Shown here: piece by piece, positions 23,634-36,598 of the stretch
How the letters are laid out: every line of letters starts with the position of its first letter
Position numbering within the stretch: the first letter of the stretch is position 1
From: Rhyacichthys aspro
Taxonomy: Eukaryota > Chordata > Actinopteri > Gobiiformes > Rhyacichthyidae
Length of the DNA: 64,000 nucleotides
Assembly: GCA_036850595.1 (NCBI GenBank)
Contig: CM072152.1
Location: forward strand, 11,985,640-12,049,639
Reading direction: 5' to 3'
Position numbers and translations under genes: made by a program
Notes under the pieces: model-generated
The model's database searches: none
The model's input: only the letters and a program-made list of their open reading frames with translations
What the model was told of the DNA's origin: nothing

Positions 23634-26005
23634 ATGTCATCTTCACAACCAGTAGGTTCACATCGGGTTTTTGTTATTAAACTATTAATTTCTTCGAGTG
23701 CACATAATGCGGAAGTTTAAAATCGTCGCTTTTATCCATCAGCTTTTAGAGTGAAATAGAAAACATCCAACGTTAATTCAGAGCCACTTAAAACTTTATA
23801 GTGTGTTAAGGAAGTTAAATTCCCTAAAAAGAGCGAAATGTATGAGTCGCACCATATTAGAATTTACTAAATCATGTTCATAATGTTTTTATCCATATTT
23901 TTTTTAAATAGGCACAAACAAACCCTTCTCCAACCTTAGTACCATGTGGATTTGGTTTTCACATAAGAACTACAGTGGAAAGGGGGATGTTAATATTTGT
24001 GTTTGTGTGTTTTGCCTTTTGTCTAACTCAGTTTTCAGATGCTCAGCCAAACCAGCACAGGCGAGTTTCTGTTAAGTCCAACCCTGGGTTTTTGGAGCGG
24101 CTCAGTGAGACAGCAGGAGGGACACTTGTTGGTGTTGGACTCTTTTTCCTTTCCATTTATGTTCTTTTCATTAATGAGGTAAATAACAGATACATTTGGG
24201 TATTCCGTGACATTAAAGCAATAATGCTGGTTCATTGTGCTTTTTAGGGACGAGCTTTGCAAACAGCCTCCTCTCTGGATGAGGGCCTGTCTCAGGTTGT
24301 GCCTTTGGACTCTTTCTCTGGCCTTGACCTACAAAACAACAACCGTTTAGTTCATCTGTCTGCAAAGCTTCACACGGCTCAGGTGAGGTGGACTCATGTT
24401 TTTACTTCGACTGTTGCCGTTTTCATGCTCAAGTAATAAAGCAGCTTTTTGTGTCCGTCCAGCCGCTTTACGACCCTAACTACAAAGTGGTGGTGCAGGC
24501 TGTGAAGCTGAAAAGACAGGTGGAGATGTATCAGTGGGTAGAGTACCAGGAGAGCAGGTGAGGCTTCGATCACACTCACAGACTTTAAAATGTGTGAAAT
24601 TCGCAGTATCGCAGTGATTTCTACTCTTCTTAGGGACTATCAAGAAAATGGGGAGACAAAAACTGAAACAACTTACTCATACAGTGAGTTAGATCAGTCA
24701 TATATGTACTGTTATATTCCTTTCATATGTGTACGAATTTGTGATTTTTTTCTTCTTCCAGACACTGAATGGAAATCAGAGTTAATCAATAGTCGCAATT
24801 TCGACAAGGAAATAGGTCACCAGAACCCCAGGTATCAAAACGCTCTTCAGATGATTGGCCTGTTATGTTAAAATCAGGAGAAAAGTAAAGTGTTATTAAA
24901 TTTCAGTGCCATGGCCGTTGAGAGTGTGACAGTGGTGGCTCCCGAAGTCAAAGCTGGGCCTTTCATTTTGTCAAAAGGTATTGTCTCTGCAAACTCTATT
25001 CCATGATTATTGTTAAGAGTTTACTCAAGTGAATGGTTGTCTTCTCCAGGTCTGGTAGATCAGATAAATAACTTCAAGACACTCAGTTTAAAGGATTTTA
25101 ATGCTTTAAACTTGGACCCTTTTCTTAGAGTTTACGATGATTACTTCTATCACACTCAATATCCACAAAGGCCTGAAGTAAGTACTAATACATACCTCAT
25201 TATGGTTGCTTCCTCGCAAATGTGGACTATTTACTTGTTGAGTTTATTGTTTAGGTTGGTGATGTGCGTGTGAGCTTTTCCTACGCCGGACTCAGTGGGG
25301 ACATATCCTGGCTCGGACCAGCCCAAACTGTGAGAACTCTTTTCCATTATTTGAGTCTCTGGAACTATCTAATTGTAGCCAAGTAGATTCAGCCATGTTT
25401 GTGTGGCACTCATTAACAGGTCAGTATTGTAGCCATGCAGAGAGGGGAGCAGCTGATGTCGTTTAAAACCAAGTCAGGAGACGTTTTGGAGATCCTTTAC
25501 TTGGATGAACTTACTGCTGAGGTATGTGTGGCTGTTCATAGTTAAAAAATTTAAAAAAACAATAGATGTAAAGTAAACATGTCCATCCCACTGTGTTGTA
25601 GGAGATTTTTGCCAAGGAGCACCAGTACAACAGCATGAAGACATGGGGGCTCAGAGCCGCTGGATGGGCACTCATGTTTCTGAGCATTCAGCTGACCATG
25701 CGCATCATTTACACCCTCGGTAAAACTAAGCCTTCAGTTGTTTTACAGCTTGATTGAACATCGTATTGACAATGCCTTGTTAACTACTTGTGTCTTTTGC
25801 AGTGGACTGGGTTCCTGTTCTCAGAGAACTAGTGTCTGTGGGGCTCAAGATCTTTGCTTTGTGTGTCTCCTGCTCTCTCTCTCTCCTCGTCATTGGAGCA
25901 GGTTGGCTTTTTTACCGCCCACTGGTGTCATTTGCTTTGGGAGCACTGGCTCTGGTTCCAGTGCTTCTTGCTCGCTCAGGACTTCCAGCAAAGAAAGACC
26001 AGTGA
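23634..26005 (+). CDS. tmem43: TMEM43 (LUMA), ER/inner nuclear membrane protein
   Basis: This multi-pass protein of the ER and inner nuclear membrane interacts with emerin and lamins. Preferred exons: 23634-23655, 24039-24178, 24248-24382, 24463-24557, 24634-24683, 24762-24831, 24907-24977, 25050-25177, 25255-25329, 25420-25521, 25602-25719, 25803-26005. They give 402 aa; human is about 400. Signatures are NPGFLERLSETAGGT, a first membrane helix (VGVGLFFLSIYVLFINE), VEMYQWVEYQESR, NTEWKSELINSRNFDKEIGH, RVSFSYAGLSGD, SMKTWGLRAAGWALMF and three C-terminal helices. The first join is uncertain. The chosen donor is GTTCAC; a better-looking GTAGGT four bases upstream (23652) could splice to 23912 and add a hydrophobic N-terminal stretch. 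AATAAA is at 26265-26270. Confidence 0.94.
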
Positions 26006-27423
26006 CTAGTAAATTGAACATGATGAGTGAATGTCCATCTTTGACAGACGTGTTTACACACAGTGAACTAAAAGAAGCCTATGATATTGCATTATAGTAA
26101 AACCATCTTTTTTGTGCTTATAGACTGGCTTTTTCCTTTGATGCCTAAGTCTCAATAGTTTTACTCCATTTACTGTATACCTCAGTCACGCTCTTCAGGG
26201 CTCCCAAAAAATGCGTGTGTTGGCCAAATATAATATAAAAATAGCAGATACAGTACAACTCTGCAATAAATGATTGTCGTCTGATTGTGAATCACTTTGT
26301 ATGCTTTAGGGGTTTGAGATACATATCTATTAAAAGGTATTTTTAATTAAGGTGAATGAAGGGCTGTTATTATAGTGTTATAAAGTATACCAAAGATATT
26401 GGTAACTGCACTGGCAATGTATTTTTAAAACTTTTTGGTTCCCAATGCACTCTTGTTTAGTTCATGCAAAGAATTTAAATTGTAAAGGTAATAGTACCAC
26501 TTTGATGCCTTGTTTGTAACATAAAGTACAGTAAAGCTTTGTAAGTGCTGTTTGTTGTTGGTTTTGGTGTTGTGTTTGAGTTAAATACGTTTTGGTCAGT
26601 TGTACTATAGTTTTACACATACAGCATAAATGCCAGCCAATAACTGACAAAATGCAAATAGTATAGAAATGATGTCAGTTTCTTAGTTTTAATGCACTGA
26701 TATTTATTTCTCGTCCGCAATGCCTTAATACTTTTGCAATCATTGGTTTATTGATTTAAAATATCTTTTTAAATGGTCATAATACACTCAATTCTTTCAA
26801 GCATCAACACTGGCCAAAAACTCTGTGTGCATTTTAGTTGAATTATAATGTCATGTCATCCTGTGTTAAGTATGTAATTCAAATGGTCAAGATTTTTACA
26901 AAGTAATTTATTACACAAAACACTAAAGTTTCCACTTGCAATTTACCAAAATGGGTTTCCAGTCTCAGTGTGCACTAAGATTTGTAGCTGAAGCACACCA
27001 ACATACTTAGAGTGTGCATCTGTTTGTTGAAATATTTCAAGGACTATGGGTCACAGTGTGTAGGTACTTCACCCTAGTTGGCTGTGGAAACATTCCTTAG
27101 ATCAGCAGGCAGGGCTTAAGCACTTAACTGTAGTTGGCAGGTACGACTCAACTGGTCCCCTGGCTGACCTCCTCTATTACAGAGCAAGTGTTGATAAAGA
27201 AAGTTTCATTATGGCAGATTTACTTATGTTAAAGTACAAAAAAGTATTCCCATAACTTCAAACTCGAATACTGACAGAACCTGACTACTTTTGCTTAAGA
27301 CAAAAAAGTAAAAGCATTACACCTTTAGTAAAAACTGGAAAGAACAGTCTTTTATGTGGGTTTGTTTGGGGGTAGGTTTGACCTAATGCTCCTTCTTTCC
27401 CCCATAGGAAGCAGTCCTCCTTT
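26006..27423. other. Convergent 3' UTRs of tmem43 and rhoa
   Basis: The tmem43 3' UTR likely ends at AATAAA 26265-26270. Minus-strand AATAAA motifs near 26702 and 26905 are candidate ends for the rhoa 3' UTR, giving 0.5-0.7 kb. No other gene is recognised. Confidence 0.45.
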
Positions 27424-28822
27424 TTACAGTAGGACACATTTACTGCTCTTCTTGCCTCGCCTGGCCTGTAGTGCAGCCCTGGTGGCCATCTCGAAGACTT
27501 CCCTCACACCATCTTTTGTTTTTGCAGAGCACTCCATGTATCCAAAGGCACTAATCCTGTTAGCCATGTCCCGTCCATCCTCTGGTTTCACAGGTTCCTG
27601 GGTAAAAATCATGCAATTATTATTACAGATCAGAGGATAATTTGTGAATAGTTGGCAGAAGATAAGGTGCATTATTGCAGTTTTAAGAACTTTTTTTACC
27701 TGCTTCATTTTGGCAAGTTCCCTTCGAGTGTGTTCATCATTGCGAAGGTCCTTTTTATTTCCCACAAGTATAATAGGAACATTGGGGCAGAAATGTTTGA
27801 CCTCAGGAGTCCACTTTTCAGGGATGTTTTCTAAAAGAAATACAGGAAAAACAAAAACTAGTCAAATTCAGTTGTACAGTAGGTGACATATGAGCTTTAA
27901 CTGATGACCACAGATGACCCCAATATATTTTTACACCTCTTTTTGTATCCCTGAGGTCCGGTCAGATTCTACAGATTACTAGTTCATTCATTTATAAACC
28001 TTTCTTTTAATTCTAGTGTCATTTTCGTACCAAGACTGTCAGGACTGTCAATGGAGAAGCACATGAGGATGACATCAGTGTCTGGATAGGAGAGGGGACG
28101 CAGTCTGTCATAGTCTTCTTGACCAGCTGTATCCCACAGGGCTAGTTCAACCTGCAGAAAGAAATCAAAACAATCAAAAATCTAAATGTTGCAGCTGACT
28201 TCATCACTGTTAACTTTTACTGGGTAATAGCCAGGTGGCAATAACATAGCTTTTTGAGATCTGCACACCTAAAAGTACTCTCAAGTCCTAAGCACTGTCT
28301 ATTTATAAAAAGGTTCACGACAGGGAACCATCTAAATTACTTTCAGACTGTATATTACTGCTAATACTACGTTTAAATATGGCATAGTCTTGCTTTAAAG
28401 CAACACTACGCAACTTTTCCAGATTGACATACAGTGAGAACTCTGCCAGCAACAACACAGGTACATATTTAAATGATTTCTGGCTATGCATGTAAAAAGT
28501 TACTTTGGCGGTCACAACAGTATTACTAAATAGAAATGCTTTAACAGTTTCATAAATGCACATCATATGAGTGTTAAAATGTATTTATTAAAGCTCAGAA
28601 GACTAATAGCAAGCAAAGTGTTTTGTTGTTTGTGATAAGGTTGTCCACTGTAACAACAAATTTTACCTGTTTGCTATCGACTTCGATGTCAGCAACGTAG
28701 TTCTCAAACACAGTGGGCACATACACTTCTGGAAACTGGTCCTTACTGAAGACGATGAGAAGACATGTCTTTCCACAGGCACCATCTCCCACTATAACCA
28801 ACTTTTTCCTGATTGCTGCCAT
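27424..28822 (-). CDS. rhoa: Small GTPase RhoA
   Basis: RhoA is the switch that activates ROCK, formins and other effectors to control actin stress fibres and contractility. Four coding exons in transcript order: 28667-28822, 28031-28151, 27700-27830, 27424-27597. They give 193 aa, exactly the family length. All nucleotide-binding motifs are present: P-loop GDGACGKT, switch I VPTVFENYVAD, switch II DTAGQEDYDRLRPLSY, NKKDL and CSAKTKDG, and the Rho insert helix follows NKKDL. The C-terminus is a polybasic ARRGKK followed by the CAAX box CVLL, whose final Leu predicts geranylgeranylation. Small differences from human RHOA lie near the C-terminus and at D-S-K rather than D-G-K around residue 50. 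An acceptor directly before the ATG implies an upstream noncoding exon, not located. Confidence 0.97.
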
Positions 28823-31800
28823 AGCTTTAGTTAAGAGAAAGAAAATGCAATTAATACTAATAATAGGAACACGTTCTCTGCAACAAGAGGGGAACATTTT
28901 ATTATCGCAGGCAAGCATTATGTAACTACTTTCACTATTCCTGTGAAAAATGAGAGAGTAACCTTCAGCTGTGTTGACACAACGCCAGACCAAACCCAAA
29001 CCAATAACTCCGGATTAGCAATCAGTCGTTTCAGTTAGCTAACTAGTTATTGCAGTATTTTGGTCAGACAATGTCATGAAACTACTTAAAACATTTATGG
29101 TTGGATCTATACATTTGTCTTATGTCTAATATTTACATAGGAAGACTTTTTGCATGATGGTCTATTTCCGCTAGAGTGTAACCGACCCACCCAACAAACC
29201 TCACTAATAATTCTGTTTATACTTTAATACTCAGGCACAAAAGACATCATACTTAAGATAATTTTGTTAAAACATACATGCGAAATGTGACTATAATGGC
29301 TCCAATGCCGGTTGAGCTAGATGTAAGTCTGTGTTTTCAAAGACTTCAGCTAGGTCCTAAAGCTAACCAGTTGGCTAACCAGTCAGCTTTAGCATTATCC
29401 GGCTATACGGCTAAATTGTTAGCCAAGTTTACTTTTCTAATGAAATTTGACCTTGGTACAAAACAATCGTTAGATATTTACAACAGTACATTTCCACTTG
29501 CGGTAATTAATATTCTACTCCCTAAACAGAGTTTTATAAACTGAAGTGTACTTTATAAGTGACAAACCGGCTTCGTGTGACTAGTTTACAATTAGCTTAG
29601 CTTAGCCTTTAAAACGGAAGTCAACGGGGACTTTTGGTTAGCTTCATGCGACAGCAAAATATCGGAAGAAAATGTAGGTTAATCCTGTCTGTAAGAGTGC
29701 AATTCCCGACATATGGCCACTAAATGAATAAGAAAATGAACATTGATGGTTTAAAACTATACACCCACCAGTGATTGATGAAAAATATCTATCCAAATGA
29801 GAGGTGCTTTGTTGGCCTCCGTCGGTCAATGGGCCCCGCTGCTCAGGATTAACAGCAGGGAAGAAGTGAGGGGGTGGGGACAGTGCACAACACGGTATTA
29901 ACACAAGATAGTTTTAACAGTGACAGAGACATAAGGCAAAGGCAGACATTTGCATGGACCGTAGGTTACTTATCATGTGGATGCAACATGAAATTTGACT
30001 ATCATTTTTTATTACAAATATAAGACAACAATAATTTAAACAAATCAGGGTTTATTTGAAAGGCATTCACGTCATATATTCATTTAATGGCCTCCTGGAA
30101 AAGACAATGTAATATAAATCATCTTTGCACATTACTAATTATAATGAGCTGTGGTTTTGGTTAGCTTGCAACTTCTTAATTTAACATAGAAAAAGTGTTG
30201 TTCTTGCAAACACATCTAGTCTCTTTTACAGTTTTATGATAATAGTGTAGTAGTGTATAAGAAAAAACAGGCAATATCTGCTAAATGAATAAAGTTCGAT
30301 TTTTATGCAAATAATTGCTCATAATCTGGTGCAATGGGGCAAAAGTCCCTGTTATGCCTGGTGTGTGCAATTAAGACTCTGCTCTATAGCCTGTGTTACT
30401 GCCATGTCACCAAAGTGTGAAAATAACTTTACTCTTGTCATCCTATGTGGCTCCTATTGATTTGTAGAGTGCAGCCCAGCCTGCTGATCCTGCCCTCAGC
30501 CGGGGTAACAAAGACCCCTGTACGTAAAAAGGATAGTTGTGTAGGTAGTGAAGCAGCGGCCTTGGGAGTGGCAGCAGGTCAGGGCAGTTTGTGTGTCTGT
30601 TGATAGTGAAGAGTGTTAGGTGTTGCAAAGAAAGGAAAGTCTTTAGCCTATGCAATGGGTGCAAAAAGGCACCTAAAGCTAAGGCACCCCATTGTCATTC
30701 ATAGACTGGACTGGACACGGTCTGCCTTTATTATGGTGTGATCCTTTCCACTGGGTCCCCGCTGTCCTGTGTCTTGTCATGTGTGTGGTGTTGGATCAGC
30801 CCTAAGACATTGAGAAACAACTTAGGATTAAGCATTTCGGGGGAAACAGAGTCTAACCAGAAAGAGCCCATGCTGTACTTGAGTGTTAACTGTGGGTGAC
30901 TTTCGTGCTTCACCAGGAAATGTGTCTTCTACTTTAGTTATGAGAGCTTTTTTGCCTCGCTTGCAGAGATGTCACCCCACTATCAGCCTACAATCACAGT
31001 TAGACAGTATAGGTACACATTCTTTGAACTCAAAAGTACCAACCATAAATTAATGAGATGGACCTTCATTACCAGAAATAGTGCAGCATAAATACCTGAG
31101 TTGTGTAGGTCGAGAAAGGTGGTGGTGATACAGCAGAAGTCCTCTACGAATGTCTTGTTGGAAAAGCTGGTGGGCAACATATTGGATCCTAATGTGGCAG
31201 TTGTGCTGCTGTGAGCGACGACATTCAATGACATACAGGTCTCTATAATACAGGCTATTATACAATTTTAGATACCAAACAAAACAAGAACACCCACGTA
31301 ACACCTTGCGAAATACATTAAAAAAAAGTTTATCACTAATTTTAAAGCAAAAATTATAAAACTGTTTCAAATGGGGGTGGGCCCCTGGCAGCTCAGGTAG
31401 AGGATACAGCCAGCATGTGGGAGACCAGGGTTCAAATCTCAGTCAGATCATTTGCCCAATGTCCCCCATTTTCTCTCACCCCATTAACTGTCCAGCTACT
31501 GCTCCTATCAATAAAGGCCAAACACCCATAAGAAATCTTTAAAAAAACTGTTTCAAATGTCTCACCTAGTGTCAAACAAACATGAGTGGTTTAAATGTAA
31601 CCGTCAAAAGTTTTGTGTATGCGGTGTGTAGGCTACAGTGGCTAAGTGATCTTTATTCAGTGAAGTAGTGCATCGAAAATAGGTCCGCTCAGTTTTGACG
31701 GACAGGATTTCTAGGAATGTATTTCCTAGAAAAGGTTTGGGATTTCGGAGCTGACCGACAGCCTGCAGCCAGAGGGACTCCAAGGCACCTAGCATTTTTA

Positions 31801-33063
31801 CACATCACTTCATGGCTGCTGAGGAAATACAATGTATAATACACATATCTCAAAGTGCACTCTGTCAGAAAATAAAAATAAATAAATAAATGTAGAACTT
31901 TTTCTGTGTTTGATGGTAATGACCTAAAACATTTTGTCTGTCATGGGTATAATAAATGTGCTCTTTGATCATCTGATTTTGACTATGACCCAAAAGAGGC
32001 ATTCAATAGCAGCCCTTCCAATTGACTTTACAGTGTTTTCATTAACAGTTAAGACAGTAAGTAGTACTAATGGACATTTGAAGTAAATTAGTATTTTTTG
32101 TAAATCAGCTAAAATGTGTAATGGATGCAGTGCAGTTTTCCTGTGTGATAGCAGCAGAAAGCACAGCTGAAGGTTCCTGCCCAGAGAGGCTTTCTGGAAA
32201 ACACCCACAACTAACTGACCTCTATTGAGACGTGAAACCTGGAGGGGTAACACAAGTTTCACAAAAGAAACTAGGCCACACACATAAAATAAGGAAATAT
32301 TTTATTGTAGGACCATGTAAAACAACATATGTCAGCTGAGTGTAGACATACCTTGTTCAGGGCAATGAAAAAGACAACCGTATGTGACATGCTTGAACTT
32401 ACATTATACAATAAGACTTGTATTGACCTTGGCCTAAAGACAGGCAATATAAAGCATAACCGACTTAAGGTTAGAGAACAAAGAGAAATAAACATTGTTA
32501 TTAGTAACTAAGTAATAAGAGAAGAAAAATAGATGGATTTGCCTTCAACTTTGACAGTAATTGGCAAATGTAAATAAAGTAAAATACATTTTCCTTTTAA
32601 TTGGTGTTATTAAAAACATACTGTATATTACAGGTAACATTTATCAGCTTGGTCTACTGAGGTGATCTGATGTGCACACTGTGAAATATAGAAACCTAGG
32701 ACTCCATGTATTTTATGGCTGCACCATTCTACAAAATGTTTGGTGTCAAGGTCTGAACAAAGTTTGGCAGCGCATTGGGAGTTTGGGACTGACAGCAAAG
32801 ACATCCAGGATTAAGAAGATAAACCATTTAAAATGTTTTTTGTATTGGAGAATGCTGTTGGTACTAAAATATTGACACATAAAAAAAATGTATAGGTACT
32901 GGTTACTGATGATGAGTTAGATTCAGTCTGCTTTATGATGGACTTGTTTTATTAGCTTTATTAAGCAAAAGGAATGGGCTGAAGTTAAGCTGTATTCTTT
33001 TTTAATTATGTATGTGTTACTTAACTCATGTGTGTATTACTTGTATTACTATGTGCACAGTGT
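28823..33063. other. Gene-poor 4.2 kb between rhoa and twf2
   Basis: This should hold rhoa 5' noncoding exon(s) and promoter, and the twf2 3' UTR at the right edge. Repeated TTAGCTA/GCTAAC-type words occur around 29030-29650. One SINE is clear (31374-31543). I checked the longer open frames (29278-29544, 29644-29904, 30443-30664, 31050-31370) and recognise no domain, signal peptide or splice-supported structure in them. Confidence 0.5.
31374..31543 (+). mobile_element. tRNA-derived SINE with 16-bp target-site duplication
   Basis: The tRNA-like head has box A-like TGGCAGCTCAGGTAGAG and box B-like GGTTCAAATCTC. A body follows that includes ATCATTTGCCCAATGTC, then the tail CCTATCAATAAAGGCC and a short A-run. 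The 16-base direct repeat AAAACTGTTTCAAATG occurs immediately before (31358-31373) and after (31544-31559). That marks LINE-mediated insertion, and its perfection suggests a fairly young insertion. The family was not named with certainty; the tail resembles common teleost tRNA-SINEs. Confidence 0.9.
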
Positions 33064-36000
33064 TTAACTGTCCTCTCCATTTTCCCCTGCACCCTTAAGG
33101 AGGCGTTTGTTGCCCCTTTTTCCTCCTGGTCCTCGGGGCTTGGCAAACGCCTGCTTCAAAGCGTGCTCCATCGGGTGTACCTCTTCATACAGGAAGTCCT
33201 CTGTAAGCCCATCGCCACTGTCTATTTCCATCTGCAACAACATAAAATTGACCAGACTAAATATTAGCGCTGTGGCATATGATTAGAACATCTTAGATTT
33301 ACAGTATATGATTGGAGTGAGCTGTACCTTTTTAGTCACCTCCAGCTGGTAGTCTCTCTCCACTTCATCCAATAGCCTGTTCTTGCAGCTAGAGTACAAC
33401 ATCCTCTCTTTGATACTACAGGTGTACCCAGGCATCGAATATATGAACACTGAAAAAGGAAACAGTTACACAGCTAGAAATACATCATCAATAATCAGCA
33501 TCACTACACTTTTCAGCAGATGTTCAGGTGTTTAGGCGATAGTTCTAGGAGTCTAAATAAGTTAACGAGTAAGTAAAGAGGAGGACCATGACAAAAGAAT
33601 GTATTGTGGTGAGCCAAAAAGTCCTTATAAGTCCTTAAAAGTCATTATGGCAAAGGAATCCAAAATGTAAGATTTCTTATCCGCCTTCCACATAAATCTT
33701 GCTTGATGGTAAATTTTGGCACTAGCTAATTATTAGATATCGGTAAAACTGGGAAAAGGGGCAATAATAAAGAGAAGAGTTTTTACTGTTGGTGTGCATT
33801 GCCTTTTTTATGAACTTTGAGGTGGCTAGTGGTCAGTTCTTTTGCACTAAATGGCGACTTTTTTTATTGAAGGATTATTGAGGATGCTATAAAAAACAAA
33901 ATGGTTGATAATAAAACTGAACATATAAAAGCTATTCTCTTACCATCTATGGCCTTTGATAATTCTATTTTACCACTGATGCCCATTTTGTAAAACTAAT
34001 GTCATTTTATTATGTGGGTTGGAATCTAATGCTAGATCTAGCCAGGATACTGACCCAGTGCCTCTTGCAGTTGACCTTGGTGGGAATGTTTGAAGACGAA
34101 AAAGTGGTATCTTGGTGAATCTGTAGGAATCCTGTACGGAAGCTCGTGGGTCTCTGTTGGTTTGGTGTGAACCAGTTCAATGGTCTCTTTCTCTACATCC
34201 AGCCTCTGGCACAACATACACAACATGCTTTGTAAAGGGACTGGTCATGCAAACCCTTTTCATTAGATTGAACTGTCTGAGATTGTTCACATTGTGAGTC
34301 CTCACCAGCTGTATGTAGTTGATACGTTTCTGCTTGAGCTGTTGCAGCGCACGTTTGGCCTCTTCTTGTAAAGGGAACGCAAGACCCTGGAGTGTCTGGG
34401 CTCGCTTGTCTAAACCAAACTCCATTGTTACCTGCAGCGACAATAAAACTCAGACAGTTGTGTGGTGTTCATGTTCAACACAGAGGACAAAACAGAGTAT
34501 GCCATACCCTTGTTCGTGCTGTTGGAGTCCCAATTCTTCTGCGTTCATCCTGCAGAAAACAAATCATGAATACATCTTGCAAGTGACATCTTGCATGTTC
34601 TGCAAAATGATTTAAATAATCATAACCTACCCAAACAACTTTATCCTGCAGCAATTGAAAACAAATTCATTAATGCAGAATATCAAAAACGACCTATACA
34701 TCCAATATCAATAATATATTACTAATTACGTTTTTATAGTTTACCTCAGTTACTTTAATTCGTTGTAGCTCCTGCTCAGCTGCTGTTAGTGGCGCTGGAG
34801 AGGAACGAGAGGACACGTGCTTCAAGTATCCTTGGAGGCACACATCGTCCTGCAAATGATGATTAAAATGATGGTATTAGTGGCAATTTTATTTGATTTT
34901 TAAGATTTTATATTGATCCTGAAGTAATGAACTGACCTCTATTGTGCCAAACACCTCGTCTTTAATATGACCTCCTCCAAACTCTTTCTTGAGTGTGGCA
35001 CGTGTTGCTGCATACACCATCTTCTGTCTTACCTGGGGGAAAGAGAAAAGATGACCACATTATCAGAATATTCTGATAATGTTCATTAAAATCTCAAAGG
35101 TTGTTTAGTGAGGACATAGGCAATGATATGATTAATATATCTGTGAAGGTTCTCAATTGTTTGTACATAGAAGGTGCCTTTTGGATGAAGTGAAACATCT
35201 TTAATTTTTAAAACTGTCCAGATGCCTACTTTAGAAAATAAATGAATATGCATGATAAGGTTAGTGGTCTCTCTTCACAGCTAGAAGGTTGTGGGTCTGC
35301 TATGCTCTCTGGGGATCCTTTCTTCCTCTGACTGCTTAAAGACTTGAATGTGAAGCTATGCCAGTGAATCTCAATTGAAAATGACTGAATTAAGGAATAT
35401 GGTTGAATATGGCTTTTAATATTTAGAACATAAAGTGATTTCTGTGTCTGTTATTTCCAAACATACTGGTGACTGGTCAGGTGACCAGGCAATGAAGATC
35501 CACTCATATCCCTGTGCATTCTTGGAGTCCAGTCTGTAGAGCATGTAGCACGGCTCCAGGGGTGCTAGCAGAGGAAGCAGGAACTGGTCATAGTCCTTGT
35601 CCCAACTCTGTGCTGGCTCTCTGTAAGAATCTAGCACCAACTGTTCTGTGGACAAATACAATTATCATGTCATTTATCTTTTTAGAAAGACTCTATTAGG
35701 GGCAATAACTCACGCATGTTTACCATTTCTAATGACAATCTTCACTGTTCTTATGGCACCTCCCCTCGCTCGGGCCAGAAACTCTTTCAGGTCAGGTGTT
35801 GCTTAAGTAACCAGAGATAAAGCAGACAAGTTGATGATGGGAGGTTGAAAGCAACTGAGACAGAGTTAGGTAAGTAAGAACCTGAGACTCCACTCCGCAT
35901 ATGATCCTCTGCCAGATTGTCACGCTATCACCTGAAGTAACTCAGACAGGGGACATGCACACAAAACAATACAAGGGCAAAATTGCTCTATTTCCAAATG

Positions 36001-36598
36001 ATCACTTCCATAATGGGTGCACTGGCATTGAATACTAAATAAACTGTCTCCATTCGTGTTCCTCACCATGGTTACCAAACAGAGCATCTCATAAATGATG
36101 AAACATCAGGTGAGAAAGGTGAGAGAGCTATGCTTCCGCCAAACTGTCCTCCAACGCTCCAATTACAGAATGCCATAGCACACATATCAAAGAAAGACTT
36201 TAAACTATTTATCCATCTCTACAAGATTCTAATCAACCTGTTGTCACTGAAGATGCTGAAACTGCTTTAGAGGCTTACAGTGACAAATGCTTAGTCATAC
36301 AGTCTATACTAGAAGAGCCAGAAAACAGGTAAGTGAGTTGTATATAATCCAAATAATACAAGCAAAAGGTGTTTAAAAAAATCTAAATTTGGAAAACATT
36401 AAAATTAAATATTAAAATTCTGACTTAAAAAGAACTGACAATGATTTATTACTTAATCTGCTAAAAAGATGAAAAGCACCTTGAAACCAGCAATTTAGTA
36501 AAAAGTCTAATACGTATTGATTGTTAAGATTTTATCTGACAGAAAATTTCTGAGGTGAGTCACAAGAACTTACCATTGATTCCAGTTTGGTGGGACAT
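33064..36598 (-). CDS. twf2: Twinfilin-2, actin monomer-binding and capping regulator
   Basis: Twinfilin sequesters ADP-actin, caps and depolymerises barbed ends, and binds capping protein. Ten exons in transcript order: 36574-36598, 35724-35801, 35467-35645, 34937-35032, 34745-34849, 34508-34549, 34306-34431, 34055-34205, 33328-33449, 33064-33231. They give 363 aa; human TWF2 is 349. Two ADF-homology domains (about residues 4-140 and 190-330) are joined by a linker. Signatures are EWIFIAWSPDQSPV, RATLKKEFGGGHIKDEVFG, QTLQGLAFPLQEEAKRALQQLK, FIYSMPGYTCSIKERMLYSSCK, DFLYEEVHP and the tail AFAKPRGPGGKRGNKRL. The extra 14 residues equal exactly one 42-nt exon (34508-34549) in the linker. TWF2 is favoured over TWF1 by the C-terminal NGEDS and by wdr82 next door. 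Confidence 0.95.
35258..35385 (+). repeat. Probable degenerate SINE fragment in twf2 intron 3
   Basis: The stretch GGTTAGTGGTCTCTCTTCAC, then AGCTAGAAGGTTGTGGGTC, then GGGGATCCTTTC and a CTCTGACTGCTTAAAGAC tail follows the layout of a common teleost tRNA-derived repeat. Box B is eroded and no target duplication was found, so this is a fragment call by pattern only. Confidence 0.45.

Noticed and set aside
29278..29544. 88-codon plus-strand frame near rhoa
   Set aside because: It has no recognisable domain, and the repeated GCTAAC/TTAGC words suggest noncoding 5' sequence.
30443..30664. 73-codon minus-strand frame in the rhoa-twf2 gap
   Set aside because: It is low in complexity with no homology I know and no neighbouring splice signals that extend it.
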